Source: Fictibacillus barbaricus
Lineage (GTDB): Bacteria > Bacillota > Bacilli > Bacillales > Fictibacillaceae
Direction of reading: 5' to 3'
NCBI RefSeq assembly: GCF_014635025.1
Contig: NZ_BMCE01000001.1
Coordinates: 682,001 to 746,000 of the forward strand
DNA length: 64,000 nucleotides
Of the stretch, positions 37,495 to 45,895 are shown in pieces; position 1 is the first letter of the stretch, and each line of letters begins with the position of its first letter. The notes below the pieces were generated by a model that made no database searches, was not told the DNA's origin, and saw only the letters and a program-made list of their open reading frames with translations. Position numbers and translations under genes: made by a program.

Positions 37495-37983
37495 ATGGAT
37501 GTAAGGACACTTTTGTTACAGCAATGGGCAAGCTGCTTAGATCAGGAAGACTGGTTTCCACCACTTGAAAAAGTGCTAGAGGATATCACTTTTGAACAGG
37601 CAATTTGGAGACCAGTTGAGGGGGCACATTCCATTTGGGAATTAGTTTGTCATTTGCTTTTCTTTGAAAAAAGAATTCTGTTACGATTTCTTGGTGAAAC
37701 AGCGAATGAACCACAGGCAGAAAATAATGACGCTACATATCGATTACCAACTGAAACGTCTCAAAATTGGCAGAAAACAAAACAAGAATACTTTTATGTT
37801 CATCGTGAACTTGAAAAAATACTTGCAACATCAGAACTAGAAGATTTGTATAGAGAAATCCCTGAAGACAATCCATTAATGATTGAACTGAAGAGTTTAG
37901 CCATGCACGACGCCTATCATATTGGGCAAATTGTATTCCTTAGTAAAATGCAAGGAGCTTGGGCAGCGAAACGCAGCTTTTAA
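37495..37983 (+). CDS. DinB family protein, duplicated copy A
   Basis: A 162-residue four-helix DinB-fold protein, putative metal-dependent thiol transferase or related enzyme. Metal-ligand histidines: CHLLFFEKR and MHDAYHIGQIV. It is about 85 percent identical by eye to the gene at 51314, and homology continues on both sides: upstream into the R module and downstream into an L module. So one unit (R, gene, L) was duplicated 13.8 kb apart. GGAGGAAATAGAAA precedes the ATG. Confidence 0.85.
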   Translation: MDVRTLLLQQWASCLDQEDWFPPLEKVLEDITFEQAIWRPVEGAHSIWELVCHLLFFEKRILLRFLGETANEPQAENNDATYRLPTETSQNWQKTKQEYFYVHRELEKILATSELEDLYREIPEDNPLMIELKSLAMHDAYHIGQIVFLSKMQGAWAAKRSF

Positions 37984-38003
37984 AAAAAATTATTAGCTTT
38001 CAG

Positions 38004-38055
38004 TTATTCCATTATAGGGTGCATTTCTGTAATAAGAAATGTACTCTTTTATATG
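38004..38055 (+). repeat. L module copy 1
   Basis: TTATTCCATTATAGGGTGC, then a hairpin (GCATTTCT with AGAAATGT) and CTCTTTTATAT. Marks the 3' boundary of the first DinB duplication. Confidence 0.75.
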
Positions 38056-38169
38056 AAACTGGCCATTTAATGGAATAAGGGGATTGCTCAATATTATAGT
38101 ATTTGAAATAATTGGTATTGTAAGATGGTTATTAATTATATATATAGAGGGATATAGAGGTGGAATTAT

Positions 38170-39132
38170 ATGCCTAAAATTGACAATATGTTAGCAATTC
38201 TATGGATGCTTCGTTCAGGTGAAAAAATTACTGCAAAACAAATTTCAGAAAAGTTAGAGATGAATATAAGGACTGTGTATCGTTATATTGATACAATTTC
38301 AACAAGTGGCGTACCTATAATTTCAGAACCAGGACATAACGGTGGATACACTTTATTGGACAATTTTATTGAGGCTCCTCTATTTTTTGATTTTGAGGAG
38401 CAAACTTCATTATTTCACGCTGCTGTTTTTGCAGAAGAAGCCGGATATTATGGTGGTGAGGCACTAAATAGGGCCATTTCAAAACTAAGTAACTACTCAA
38501 ATCAAGAACAGGAAACAAAGGTAAACCAACATTTAACGAGTCTTGAAGTAATCAGTCGATTACGTTCACTTTCTATGGAACCTTTTTTGAAGGAGTTGGA
38601 GCAGGCCGTAGCTGACGGGTACTCAGTAAAAATTGTTTACCATAAAAGTGGAGAAAAGCAATTAAATGATAGATTGGTCGATCCGTACAGAATGATCTAT
38701 TGGAATAATAAGTGGTATGTGATTGGATTTTGTCATCTTAGAAATGATATCCGTAGTTTTAGAGTAGATCGAATTGAAAGTCTAATGCTGACCGAAAATA
38801 CGTTTAACCGGCCGGAAGATTTTTCAGCACGTGACTTTTTTACAAGAAATCTTCTTCCAGCTATAGAAGATAAGGAAGGGATTATTGCTTTGGTTATTTC
38901 TGGGGACAAAAGTGTATTGGATGATATTTGCCAACATTGGTTTATAGGACATTATTTACAAGAACGGACTTCAAATCAAGCCGTTTTTCTTCTTGAAAAA
39001 GATGTGATTCATACATATGTACCTTATTTACTTTTACCGTACAATCAATCTATTAAAGTGATTGAGCCGATCAGTCTGAAGAAAAGACTTGTTAAAGTTC
39101 TGTCGGAATTAATAAAATTTCATGAAGTATGA
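38170..39132 (+). CDS. YafY-type HTH-WYL transcriptional regulator
   Basis: A 320-residue regulator: N-terminal winged HTH (MLWMLRSGEKITAKQISEKL-like region, residues about 5-60), then a WYL ligand-sensing domain (about 140-220: DPYRMIYWNNKWYVIGFCH with the WYV core and the RSFRVDRI arginines) and a C-terminal WCX part. Such regulators respond to nucleic-acid or small ligands. AGAGGTGG lies upstream of the ATG. Followed by a hairpin and a PfpI gene; a joint role is possible. Confidence 0.85.
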   Translation: MPKIDNMLAILWMLRSGEKITAKQISEKLEMNIRTVYRYIDTISTSGVPIISEPGHNGGYTLLDNFIEAPLFFDFEEQTSLFHAAVFAEEAGYYGGEALNRAISKLSNYSNQEQETKVNQHLTSLEVISRLRSLSMEPFLKELEQAVADGYSVKIVYHKSGEKQLNDRLVDPYRMIYWNNKWYVIGFCHLRNDIRSFRVDRIESLMLTENTFNRPEDFSARDFFTRNLLPAIEDKEGIIALVISGDKSVLDDICQHWFIGHYLQERTSNQAVFLLEKDVIHTYVPYLLLPYNQSIKVIEPISLKKRLVKVLSELIKFHEV

Positions 39133-39134
39133 TC

Positions 39135-39171
39135 ACTTCCCTGACGCTAACTGTCAGGGAAGTTTTATTAT
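39135..39171 (+). terminator. Terminator of the WYL regulator
   Basis: ACTTCCCTGAC pairs with GTCAGGGAAGT around 7 nt, followed by TTTATTA. Confidence 0.85.
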
Positions 39172-39206
39172 ACTGGCTATATCAATTGTGATTGGAGTGT
39201 TATTGG

Positions 39207-39839
39207 ATGCAAACAAAAAAAGTTTTTTTATATGTATTTAATACAATGTCAGACTGGGAATATGGATATTTAATAGCTGAACTAAACTCAGGAAGGTATT
39301 TCAAAAAAGATTTAGCACCTTTAAAAGTAATGACAGTAGGAGCTAATAAAGAAATGATTACGACTATGGGAGGGCTGAGCATAAAACCAGATATGTCCCT
39401 TGATGAATGTACTTTTGAAAATAAAGATCTTTTAATTTTACCGGGAGGAACTACTTGGAGTGAAGACATTCATCAGCCTATCTTGGAAAGAATCGGCCAG
39501 GCTTTAAAGCTTGGCACCATTGTTACTGCAATTTGTGGCGCAATTGAGGCCCTCGCGAATAGGGGATACTTAGATACTAGAAAGCACACAAGTAATAACT
39601 TGGAATATACCAAAATGGTATGTCCTAACTACAAAGGAGAAAAGTTTTATGAGTTGGGATCTGCGGTATCTGATGCGAATTTAGTCACCGCATCAGGAAT
39701 AGCTCCTCTGGAATTTGCCATGGAGGTACTGAAAAAAATAGATGTATTTACACCAGATGCATTACATTCATGGTATAACCTAAATAAGACTCATAAACCT
39801 GAATACTTCTTCCAGTTAATGAATTCAATAAATAAATGA
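39207..39839 (+). CDS. DJ-1/PfpI family protein (YdeA-like)
   Basis: A 210-residue DJ-1/PfpI superfamily (class I glutamine amidotransferase-like) protein. The nucleophile elbow with Cys is clear (VTAICGAIEALA), preceded by LLILPGGTTW. Family members act as glyoxalases, deglycases or chaperones; no specific reaction can be assigned. The ATG at 39207 lies 9 nt after GGAG; a TTG at 39192 is less likely. Confidence 0.85.
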   Translation: MQTKKVFLYVFNTMSDWEYGYLIAELNSGRYFKKDLAPLKVMTVGANKEMITTMGGLSIKPDMSLDECTFENKDLLILPGGTTWSEDIHQPILERIGQALKLGTIVTAICGAIEALANRGYLDTRKHTSNNLEYTKMVCPNYKGEKFYELGSAVSDANLVTASGIAPLEFAMEVLKKIDVFTPDALHSWYNLNKTHKPEYFFQLMNSINK

Positions 39840-39848
39840 AGTAACTGA

Positions 39849-39897
39849 AAAGCTCAATTTCTCTATTTTGATTTGTAGAGAAGTTGGGCTTTTTAAT
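39849..39897 (+). terminator. Terminator of the PfpI gene
   Basis: AGCTCAATTTCTCT pairs with AGAGAAGTTGGGCT, followed by TTTTTAA. Confidence 0.75.
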
Positions 39898-39986
39898 TTG
39901 GAATCTCCTTATCGTTGTAAATCCGCATTTTCCTGACGCTACCCCGGAAAGGAAATAATCTTTAATAAAGCCTATTATGAAAAGGG

Positions 39987-40376
39987 ATTGGAAAATGTAT
40001 TTTAAGGGATGTTCAAAATATACAAGATGGTCAGTTAGTTAAAATTACTTTTATTTCTAAAACGTCGCCTCATAGACAAGGAGTTTGGTTAAGAACTGAT
40101 AAAGGTATTGAAATTTCTGCATTAAAAAGTGAAATCTATAAGAGCATAAATTTGTGGGAAGACACATCTCCAGAAGAAGTCATTATTAAATGGCATACAA
40201 ACGATGGCAAATTGAGTATTTATAATATTTGGGATGAAGGTGACGGTAGAGAATCTCAATCATACTCCTCAGGAATGTTGATAAGCGAAAAAGACGGTTC
40301 ATTAGTTTATAAATGCAATGCATATGGATTCGATACTGAATTTAATGATTTAATATTTTCTATTGAAAAACTATGA
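39987..40376 (+). pseudogene. Hypothetical protein lacking a normal start
   Basis: An open frame of about 129 codons ends at 40376 and encodes a charged, soluble-looking product (KISFISKTSP-like N-part, then a WHTNDGKLSIYNIWDEG stretch). Between the upstream TGA at 39978 and codon 55 there is no ATG, GTG or TTG; the first is TTG at 40152, with no ribosome binding site. An ATG with AAAAGGG ahead lies at 39994 in another frame. A frameshift near the 5' end is the simplest explanation; an ATT start at 39987 is possible. No family recognised. Confidence 0.45.
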
Positions 40377-40380
40377 TTCG

Positions 40381-40413
40381 TTCTTCAACAATCGGGTGCG
40401 TTTGTGGAATAAA
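40381..40413 (-). repeat. R module in inverted orientation
   Basis: TTCTTCAACAATC, GGGTGC, GTTTGTGGAATAA. It reads as R only on the minus strand; nearly all other copies point the other way. Confidence 0.7.
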
Positions 40414-40489
40414 CCTTAATTTTAAACAACTTAGTAATTATTAATTTTAGAGTCATAAATTTTTGTTGAAGAAAATTAAAACTATTTTA

Positions 40490-40518
40490 TAACACCGTTC
40501 CTTTTTCGAACGGTGTTA
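40490..40518. terminator. Perfect hairpin, possibly terminator
   Basis: AACACCGTTC pairs with GAACGGTGTT around 6 nt. The same motif (ACACCGTTC, GGACGGTGT) recurs at 50960. Confidence 0.5.
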
Positions 40519-40891
40519 TGTTTGTTTCGAGTAATAAAATTCAACGACTTTACCACTCTTTGAATACTTTTTACATTCAGAACAATCACGGCATGAGTCC
40601 TGGAATACGGAACTTATACCGCATAAGGATAGGCTTTTTTTTCTGTATACTTGATAGGAACAAGTTTCATTTGTATTTTAAATGGAGCTGCATGTACTAA
40701 TTCTAGTTTCTTTATTTTAATGGTTTATATTACAAACGGATTTATTAGACGTAATCGGCAAGTAAAATGTCGCCGTTTGCTAGTTACAAAGCGACATTGG
40801 ATAGGTAAAGTAATAACTGTCCTGCCAACAAAATAAGATGCACTCACAATTAAAACTGGTGAATTTGTAGATAGCTAAGGAGGGCATATGT

Positions 40892-41905
40892 ATGACTTCT
40901 CATACTCGTATTAAAATCCCGGCAGGATTTTGGGCAGGATTAAGTCAAATAGGGATTGCCGCCCACGAGGTGCTTCGAAAAGCACGACTGCCGCTCACCA
41001 TTATTACTGAACCAATTGTCACCACCGGCCAATATTTCGCGATCTGGCAGGCTTATTCCGATCTCATTGATGACACTGCCAAAGGAATCATCAAGCTTAC
41101 AACCAGCTTTGAAACAGCGCATTACCCACCAGCCGTGTTAGCGACTTACCACGCCCGTGACTACCGAGACGCTCTAAAGCGAATGGCCAGGTTCAAACAA
41201 ATGTGCCCCCCCGAAAGCTTACGCATCACCGAGGAAGGTGAGCTCTGTACAATCGAACTGGAATGGTTGGATACCGAGCAACCTGGTCCGCCGTTGCTGG
41301 TTGGTATCACGCTGGCATTTCTTCTGGAGCTAGGGCGTCGGGGCACAGGTCAACCTTTGACGGCGAGGTTCGTTGAATTTTCGGACTCAATGGGCGACGT
41401 ACAGGCACTTGAAGCTTACTTCGGCTGCGGTATCCGAATCGGTGCAAATTGTAACCGGTTAAAGTTACATAGAAGAGATCTTGACCGCCCCTTTGTCTCG
41501 TACAATGCAGAGTTGCTGGAGATTCTAACTCCCGTACTGGACCAATCGTTGGATGAGCAGGAACGCCAGCGCTCAATCACTGAGATGGTTAAGTGGATCA
41601 TGAAACGTAGCCTAACAGGAGGGCGTCCTGACATTCAGACTGTCGCGAGTGAGTTGGGGATGAGCGATCGTACCTTGCAGCGCCGGCTTACTGACGATGG
41701 CACGAGTTTCAAGCATCTGTTGACACAAGTCCGACATGAGCAGGCACGAGAGTATTTGGCAGACCCCTCACTCGATATTAAAGAAGTCGCCTTCTTGATT
41801 GGATATGAAGATCAGAACTCGTTCTACCGCGCCTTTCGCCTTTGGGAAGGGGATACTCCTTCAAATTGGCGTACTGAACATTTAGGGACAAATTCGATAA
41901 ATTAA
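40892..41905 (+). CDS. AraC-family regulator with arabinose-binding-like domain
   Basis: A 337-residue AraC/XylS regulator of the OruR/ArgR-like class: N-terminal Arabinose_bd domain (about 20-205) and C-terminal double HTH (about 235-330: TVASELGMSDRTLQRRL and DIKEVAFLIGYEDQNSFYRAF). AAGGAGGG lies 7 nt before the ATG. Base composition is clearly richer in G and C than the flanking genes, and this class is commoner in Proteobacteria and Actinobacteria, so transfer is likely. The SDR oxidoreductase 57 nt downstream is probably its target or operon partner. Confidence 0.88.
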   Translation: MTSHTRIKIPAGFWAGLSQIGIAAHEVLRKARLPLTIITEPIVTTGQYFAIWQAYSDLIDDTAKGIIKLTTSFETAHYPPAVLATYHARDYRDALKRMARFKQMCPPESLRITEEGELCTIELEWLDTEQPGPPLLVGITLAFLLELGRRGTGQPLTARFVEFSDSMGDVQALEAYFGCGIRIGANCNRLKLHRRDLDRPFVSYNAELLEILTPVLDQSLDEQERQRSITEMVKWIMKRSLTGGRPDIQTVASELGMSDRTLQRRLTDDGTSFKHLLTQVRHEQAREYLADPSLDIKEVAFLIGYEDQNSFYRAFRLWEGDTPSNWRTEHLGTNSIN

Positions 41906-41962
41906 TTCTAGCATTAGGGGTTTATTTTTTTACACTAAGTTAATTAAGAGGAGAAATGTATT

Positions 41963-42757
41963 ATGGATATGGGATTAAATAATAAAACAGCTTTAGTTAC
42001 AGGGTCAACGAAAGGTATAGGTAAAGCAATTGCCATTGAACTTGCTAAAGAAGGTGTTAATGTGCTAATTAATGGACGAAATTATGAAGAGGTAGAACGA
42101 ATTGTAAATGAAATTAAATCAGATTTTCCAGCTACCTCTCCTCAAAATGCTACAGCCGATATTGTGGATATTCAACAGAGAGAAGCTTTATTTGAAAAAT
42201 ACCCCAATATTGATATTTTAGTGAACAATATGGGGATTTATGAAATAATGCAATATGAGGACGTTGAGGATGAAGTATGGGAAAAATACTTCCGCACTAA
42301 TGTTCTTGCTGCAAATGGATTATCTAGATTTTATTTACCTAAAATGTTGAACAATGATTATGGCCGTATTATCTTTATTGCGAGTGAAGAAGCAATTATG
42401 CCTTCAGGACAAATGCCTCAGTATTGTATGACAAAATCAATGCTATTATCATTATCAAAAAGCTTATCTAAATTAACAAAAGGAAAAGAAGTTACAGTTA
42501 ATACGATCATGCCAGGACCAACACTCTCTGAAAATGTGCATCAAATAATTGAAGGTATCTACCCTAATGATGATATGAATTTTTCAGAGAAAGAGAAAGA
42601 ATTTATGACTACAAACCTACCTCAATCTGAAATTCAACGATTTATCAGACCAATTGAAATAGGTAGACTAACTACATTTGTATGTAGTCCTTATGCATCC
42701 GCATTTAAAGGGTCTCCAATCCGTATGGATGGGGGAATGGTACCGACTATTTTTTAA
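41963..42757 (+). CDS. SDR family oxidoreductase
   Basis: A 264-residue classical short-chain dehydrogenase/reductase. The NAD(P)-binding TGSTKGIG motif is at residues about 12-20, NNMG follows, and the catalytic Tyr-Lys is YCMTK. Ser lies in IASEEA. Fatty-acyl or sugar-type substrates are typical, but none can be assigned. It follows the AraC gene in the same direction but is much AT-richer, so the pair may not have been inherited together. AAGAGGAGAAATGT precedes the ATG. Confidence 0.88.
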   Translation: MDMGLNNKTALVTGSTKGIGKAIAIELAKEGVNVLINGRNYEEVERIVNEIKSDFPATSPQNATADIVDIQQREALFEKYPNIDILVNNMGIYEIMQYEDVEDEVWEKYFRTNVLAANGLSRFYLPKMLNNDYGRIIFIASEEAIMPSGQMPQYCMTKSMLLSLSKSLSKLTKGKEVTVNTIMPGPTLSENVHQIIEGIYPNDDMNFSEKEKEFMTTNLPQSEIQRFIRPIEIGRLTTFVCSPYASAFKGSPIRMDGGMVPTIF

Positions 42758-42799
42758 CATTTTTTTAATTGCGAATTTTTATATACGATTAATAAATAA

Positions 42800-42835
42800 C
42801 AATAGGCTGCAGTATAGGAGCAGCCTATTTATTCA
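42800..42835 (+). terminator. Probable terminator of the SDR gene
   Basis: AATAGGCTGC pairs with GCAGCCTATT around about 9 nt; the trailing T content is modest. Confidence 0.65.
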
Positions 42836-42883
42836 CTATATCTATTTTATTCATGAATCTATTAATTAGATGGTATTAATCAG

Positions 42884-42920
42884 TTGTTCCACAATCGGGT
42901 GCTTTTCTTCAAGAAGGATG
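42884..42920 (+). repeat. L module copy, 3' truncated
   Basis: TTGTTCCACAATCGGGTGC then TTTTCTTCAAGAAGGATG; the distal half of the hairpin is missing. Confidence 0.65.
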
Positions 42921-43147
42921 TTAGAATTTAATAGCTGGATTATGGAGAAAAGAACTATTGTTAATAACGATTCGGAGAAAATGATGACCTCTTAGATTAA
43001 ATGCATAATTATTTAATTCAACTTTATTTACAAAAAAAAGATTTTCTAACTAATTATGAAATATCGAATCCATTCCTAAATGAATTATAGAGATTTCTAA
43101 TAAATTTTGAAGAAAGTAAGTTAATAAGTACTATTTTTAGATGACGT

Positions 43148-43187
43148 AATTATGAAAAATCACAACTAGTTGTGATTTTTCATAATT
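43148..43187. repeat. Perfect 40-bp palindrome
   Basis: The left arm is AATTATGAAAAATCACAACT and the right arm is its exact reverse complement, with no spacer (centre CTAG). Near-copies at 48663 and half a copy at 37244. Confidence 0.9.
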
Positions 43188-43188
43188 T

Positions 43189-43248
43189 CTTAGAATCTTA
43201 GAATTCTTTCATAATTTGTTAGAATATATTTCAAAATTTATTAGAATG
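43189..43248. repeat. TTAGAAT array, about 20-bp period
   Basis: TTAGAAT at 43190, 43199, 43219 and 43241, each but the second preceded by ATAATTT or AAATTTA. The reverse-oriented unit TTCTAATAAATTTTGAA lies on the far side of the palindrome near 43096. Confidence 0.65.
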
Positions 43249-43265
43249 AATTTTAAGTTACAATC

Positions 43266-43297
43266 TAGAGCTGACCTCAAAGGTTAGCTCTTTTTTT
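43266..43297 (+). terminator. Terminator between the array and the R module
   Basis: AGAGCTGACCT pairs with AGGTTAGCTCT around 3 nt, followed by seven T. Confidence 0.8.
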
Positions 43298-43327
43298 ATT
43301 CTACAAACGGGCCAGATTGTTGAAGAA
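43296..43327 (+). repeat. R module copy 2
   Basis: TTATTCTACAAAC, GGGCCA, GATTGTTGAAGAA. Directly after a terminator and upstream of a DinB gene. Confidence 0.85.
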
Positions 43328-43511
43328 CGCTTGGCTATAAGATTTTGTAAGTATTAAGATGTGTGAAAATTTCACTTAAACTGACGGTCATGATTTAAGA
43401 AGGAATTTATACTATTTAGTTGGAATAGTAATACTGGAGTTTGTTTTGTTTTATTCTCAGAAGTGAAGTATTTTATCAGTTGTCATATTCTTGAAATATG
43501 GAGGGGTTTCA

Positions 43512-43997
43512 TTGCAAACATTTTTTCAATATAACTGGATGGTCAGAGAAGAATGGTATCGGTGGTGTGAGGAGTTAAGTGAAGAAGATCTTCTATGCAA
43601 CCGAACTGGCGGGGTAGGTAGTATACTTCATACACTCTTCCATATTGTTGATGTTGAATGGAGCTGGATACGTGTCTTACAAGGTAAAACTGACTTTCAG
43701 GAGAGTTTCGATAGTTATAAAAGCTTGAACAAGGTTCGAAAATTGGACGCTGAATTTCATTTAGAAGTGGAAAACTTTGTGAACAATTGGGATGCTAGGA
43801 TGGAAAATCAAATATTTTACGATACTTTGCCAGATGGAAGAATTGTGACGGATACTTGGGGTGAAATCATGCGACATGCCATTGCTCACGAAATTCACCA
43901 TATAGGACAATTATCAATTTGGGCAAGGGAATTAGGAAAAAAGCCAGTTTCTGCAAACCTTATAGGTCGGGGTCTTTCCTCTCATTTGAATAAATAA
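43512..43997 (+). CDS. DinB family protein
   Basis: A 161-residue DinB-fold protein with the three histidine ligands visible (ILHTLFHIVDVEW, HEIHHIGQLSIW). Not closely related to the duplicated pair. The TTG at 43512 lies 5 nt after GGAGGGG and is the likely start. Family members are putative metal enzymes, often in stress or detoxification settings. Confidence 0.85.
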   Translation: MQTFFQYNWMVREEWYRWCEELSEEDLLCNRTGGVGSILHTLFHIVDVEWSWIRVLQGKTDFQESFDSYKSLNKVRKLDAEFHLEVENFVNNWDARMENQIFYDTLPDGRIVTDTWGEIMRHAIAHEIHHIGQLSIWARELGKKPVSANLIGRGLSSHLNK

Positions 43998-44080
43998 TTT
44001 AAAGAGATATTAATTTAGTCGGTTTCTGTTTAATGGGTGTGATACTTTAATAACAATTCGCCTTTTCCAGGTTCTGCTGC

Positions 44081-44212
44081 ATGTTCAATTTTGTGGAGAA
44101 TTATGAAGATTATATAGAATACCACATTAAAATAATGGATATTACGTTTCAAAATCCAGATTATAAGACAATAAAAATAAAAAAAGCAATTATAAGCTAT
44201 TTAAATGACTAA
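44081..44212 (+). CDS. Short frame, possibly C-terminal gene remnant
   Basis: 43 codons beginning MFNFVENYEDYIEYHIKIMD and ending ISYLND. Composition is protein-like (charged and aromatic residues, helical pattern), but there is no ribosome binding site. Probably the tail of a lost gene. No family recognised. Confidence 0.3.
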   Translation: MFNFVENYEDYIEYHIKIMDITFQNPDYKTIKIKKAIISYLND

Positions 44213-44241
44213 ATAGTAAGCATACCGCTGTTTAATTTACT

Positions 44242-44274
44242 CTATTCAAAAAACGGGCAGGAAAGTGGAATAAG
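44242..44274 (+). repeat. R module copy 3, divergent
   Basis: TATTCAAAAAACGGGCAGG then AAAGTGGAATAAG; arms still pair but with several mismatches. Confidence 0.6.
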
Positions 44275-44315
44275 ACATGGGGATTTGTATTGCTTATAGA
44301 GAGAAGGGAATCAAC

Positions 44316-44570
44316 ATGGCCGAAGAAGTTGAGAAGGTTAAGAAACGTGTTGACAAACGTTTGGAGCAATCTAACAGTCCCAAAAACGGAGAAGTGCCTT
44401 TTAATGATGTCATAGATCATATGAGGCAGATCGAAGGCTATCCAACTAAAAACCTTTCGAAGGTCAATTTATATAGTTTACTATTACCCATCCGTATTCT
44501 CGGATATTTGTTGATAGGTTCTATGGGTTTAGGAACTCTTATTGTGATTATATTGATGCTTTTTAAATAA
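44316..44570 (+). CDS. Hypothetical small membrane protein
   Basis: An 84-residue protein: charged helical N-terminus (EEVEKVKKRVDKRLEQ) and one or two C-terminal membrane helices (about 50-82). AAGGG lies 7 nt before the ATG at 44316. No family recognised. Confidence 0.6.
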   Translation: MAEEVEKVKKRVDKRLEQSNSPKNGEVPFNDVIDHMRQIEGYPTKNLSKVNLYSLLLPIRILGYLLIGSMGLGTLIVIILMLFK

Positions 44571-44580
44571 AAGGAACTCT

Positions 44581-44614
44581 TTTATTGAACAATCGTAGCA
44601 GGATTGTTGAAGAA
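44581..44614 (+). repeat. R module copy 4
   Basis: TTTATTGAACAATC, GTAGCA, GGATTGTTGAAGAA. Confidence 0.75.
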
Positions 44615-44691
44615 GGGATTAATGTCTAAGATTGAGAATTAACTTAAGGTAATGTAGGGATTCACTTAAAAAAATGTGAGGGTATAGGCAG

Positions 44692-45219
44692 ATGTTTGAA
44701 AAAGTTAATTTTGACTTAATTTATCGTGAACAAAATGATGTAACTCCTTTAGTGGTGATGATGTGTGGTGTTGCTGGTTCTGGGAAAACTACTTTTTCAC
44801 AACTATTAGAAAAGGAAGGTTTTGTACGTATTTCTATTGATGAAGAAGTATGGGCTACCAATGGTCGTTGGGGGATTGACTTCCCAATGGATAAATTTGA
44901 GGAATACAGGAAAGATGCAGAGAGAAAATTACGCAACCGTTTAATAAAGTTAATTCACGATAAACATCAAGTGGTAATTGACTTTAGTTTTTGGGATCGT
45001 TTAAGAAGGAACCAGTATAAAAAACTTATTGAGGATTCTGGCGGTAAATGGAAACTTATCTATTTAAAAGTTCATCCAAATGATTTACGTGAACGACTTA
45101 AGTTACGTAACAAACGTTCTGATGCAAATTCGTTCCCAATTTCAGAAGAACTTTTAACTTCTTACCTTAATGGTTTCGAAATTCCAAATGGCGAAGGAGA
45201 AATTTTAATTAAAAATTAG
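44692..45219 (+). CDS. P-loop kinase-like ATP-binding protein
   Basis: A 175-residue AAA_33/zeta-toxin-like P-loop protein. Walker A is GVAGSGKTT at residues about 25-33, a VRISIDEEVW segment follows, and a DFSFWDRLRRNQY Walker-B-like block is typical of small nucleoside, sugar or antibiotic kinases. The substrate is unknown. Weak ribosome binding site (GAGGGTATAGGCAG). No antitoxin-like gene is next to it, so a toxin role is not supported. Confidence 0.8.
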   Translation: MFEKVNFDLIYREQNDVTPLVVMMCGVAGSGKTTFSQLLEKEGFVRISIDEEVWATNGRWGIDFPMDKFEEYRKDAERKLRNRLIKLIHDKHQVVIDFSFWDRLRRNQYKKLIEDSGGKWKLIYLKVHPNDLRERLKLRNKRSDANSFPISEELLTSYLNGFEIPNGEGEILIKN

Positions 45220-45310
45220 AACTATCAAATAAAAACCACTAAGACTTACTTCAATAAAGAGTGAACCCCTTATTTTCTTAATGCTAAACTAGCTAATAGC
45301 TGATACTTAG

Positions 45311-45340
45311 TTATTCCACAAACGGGTGTGTTAGTGGAAG
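45311..45340 (+). repeat. R module copy 5 abutting a truncated gene
   Basis: TTATTCCACAAACGGGTGTG then TTAGTGGAAG. The hydrolase remnant begins immediately after it. Confidence 0.65.
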
Positions 45341-45341
45341 A

Positions 45342-45716
45342 TTCAATACTGAAAAAGCAGCGTATACAAGATGGTCCCCAATGATTGAAATGGCAGTAAA
45401 AGATCTGGCCGTTGAAAAGGAAGGAAAAATATATTGGCATGCGAGAGGTACTACAGCAGCAAATATTATTAAAGCCATGCATAAGCACGAAACAGTCGAC
45501 ATTTATGAAAAACTACCATCTTCAATCCTGTTGTTAAGAGCAACGTTACCGAACAGCTGGAATGAGTATAGGAATAAGACTGCTAAAATTTTCGGAGAAA
45601 AAACAAAGGGAACAGTAAAATTAATCCCAGACTCAACCCACATGTTGCATTGGGATTACCCAGAAATAGTTGTTGAAGAAATAAGAAAAATTTGGTCTGT
45701 GTCTCAATTGTCCTAG
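45342..45716 (+). pseudogene. Alpha/beta hydrolase, 5' end lost at a repeat
   Basis: The last 124 codons of an alpha/beta-fold hydrolase. The region with the catalytic histidine survives (PDSTHMLHWDYPE), as does the strand before it (PSSILLLRATLP). The nucleophile-elbow part is missing. The frame is open back to the R module at 45311-45340, where homology would stop, so the element marks the break. The remaining ATG at 45381 has no ribosome binding site. Confidence 0.7.
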
Positions 45717-45722
45717 CTAATG

Positions 45723-45810
45723 TTATTCAACAAACGGGTGCGTTTCTACAATAAGGAATGCGCTCTTTTTTATTGAACTTATTGAACAAACAGGCAGGAT
45801 TGTTGAATAA
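45723..45810 (+). repeat. Complete L plus R composite
   Basis: L: TTATTCAACAAACGGGTGCG, hairpin, CTCTTTTTTATTGAA. R follows within 2 nt: TTATTGAACAAAC, AGGCAG, GATTGTTGAATAA. Best example of the 88-bp composite. Confidence 0.9.
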
Positions 45811-45895
45811 GCAATAAAGTGAGTTCTTGAGAATAATATATAAGGTGATTAAATATGTTCTATGTTCCTTTAATAACAATGCTGGAGGTCATAAT

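Larger units (their letters stand above)
40377..40891. other. 515-bp gap with an inverted R module and a hairpin
   Basis: Holds an inverted R module (40381-40413), a perfect hairpin at 40491-40518 and a short frame at 40651-40836 with no ribosome binding site, which I do not count as a gene. Confidence 0.5.
42758..43511. other. 754-bp repeat-filled gap
   Basis: No gene. It contains a terminator, an L module, a 40-bp perfect palindrome flanked by TTAGAAT repeats in both directions, a second terminator and an R module. Confidence 0.7.
43998..44315. other. Gap with a short remnant frame and an R module
   Basis: The only content seen is a 43-codon frame at 44081 and an R module at 44242. Confidence 0.5.

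Noticed and set aside
40651-40836. 61-codon frame starting with TTG
   Set aside because: No ribosome binding site and no recognisable pattern; listed only as part of the gap.
44692-45219. Zeta-type toxin of a toxin-antitoxin pair
   Set aside because: P-loop fold fits, but no antitoxin-like partner precedes it and kinase-like relatives are more common.
45381-45716. Intact 111-residue protein starting at the internal ATG
   Set aside because: No ribosome binding site, and the hydrolase reading continues upstream of it to the repeat; treated as a truncated gene.
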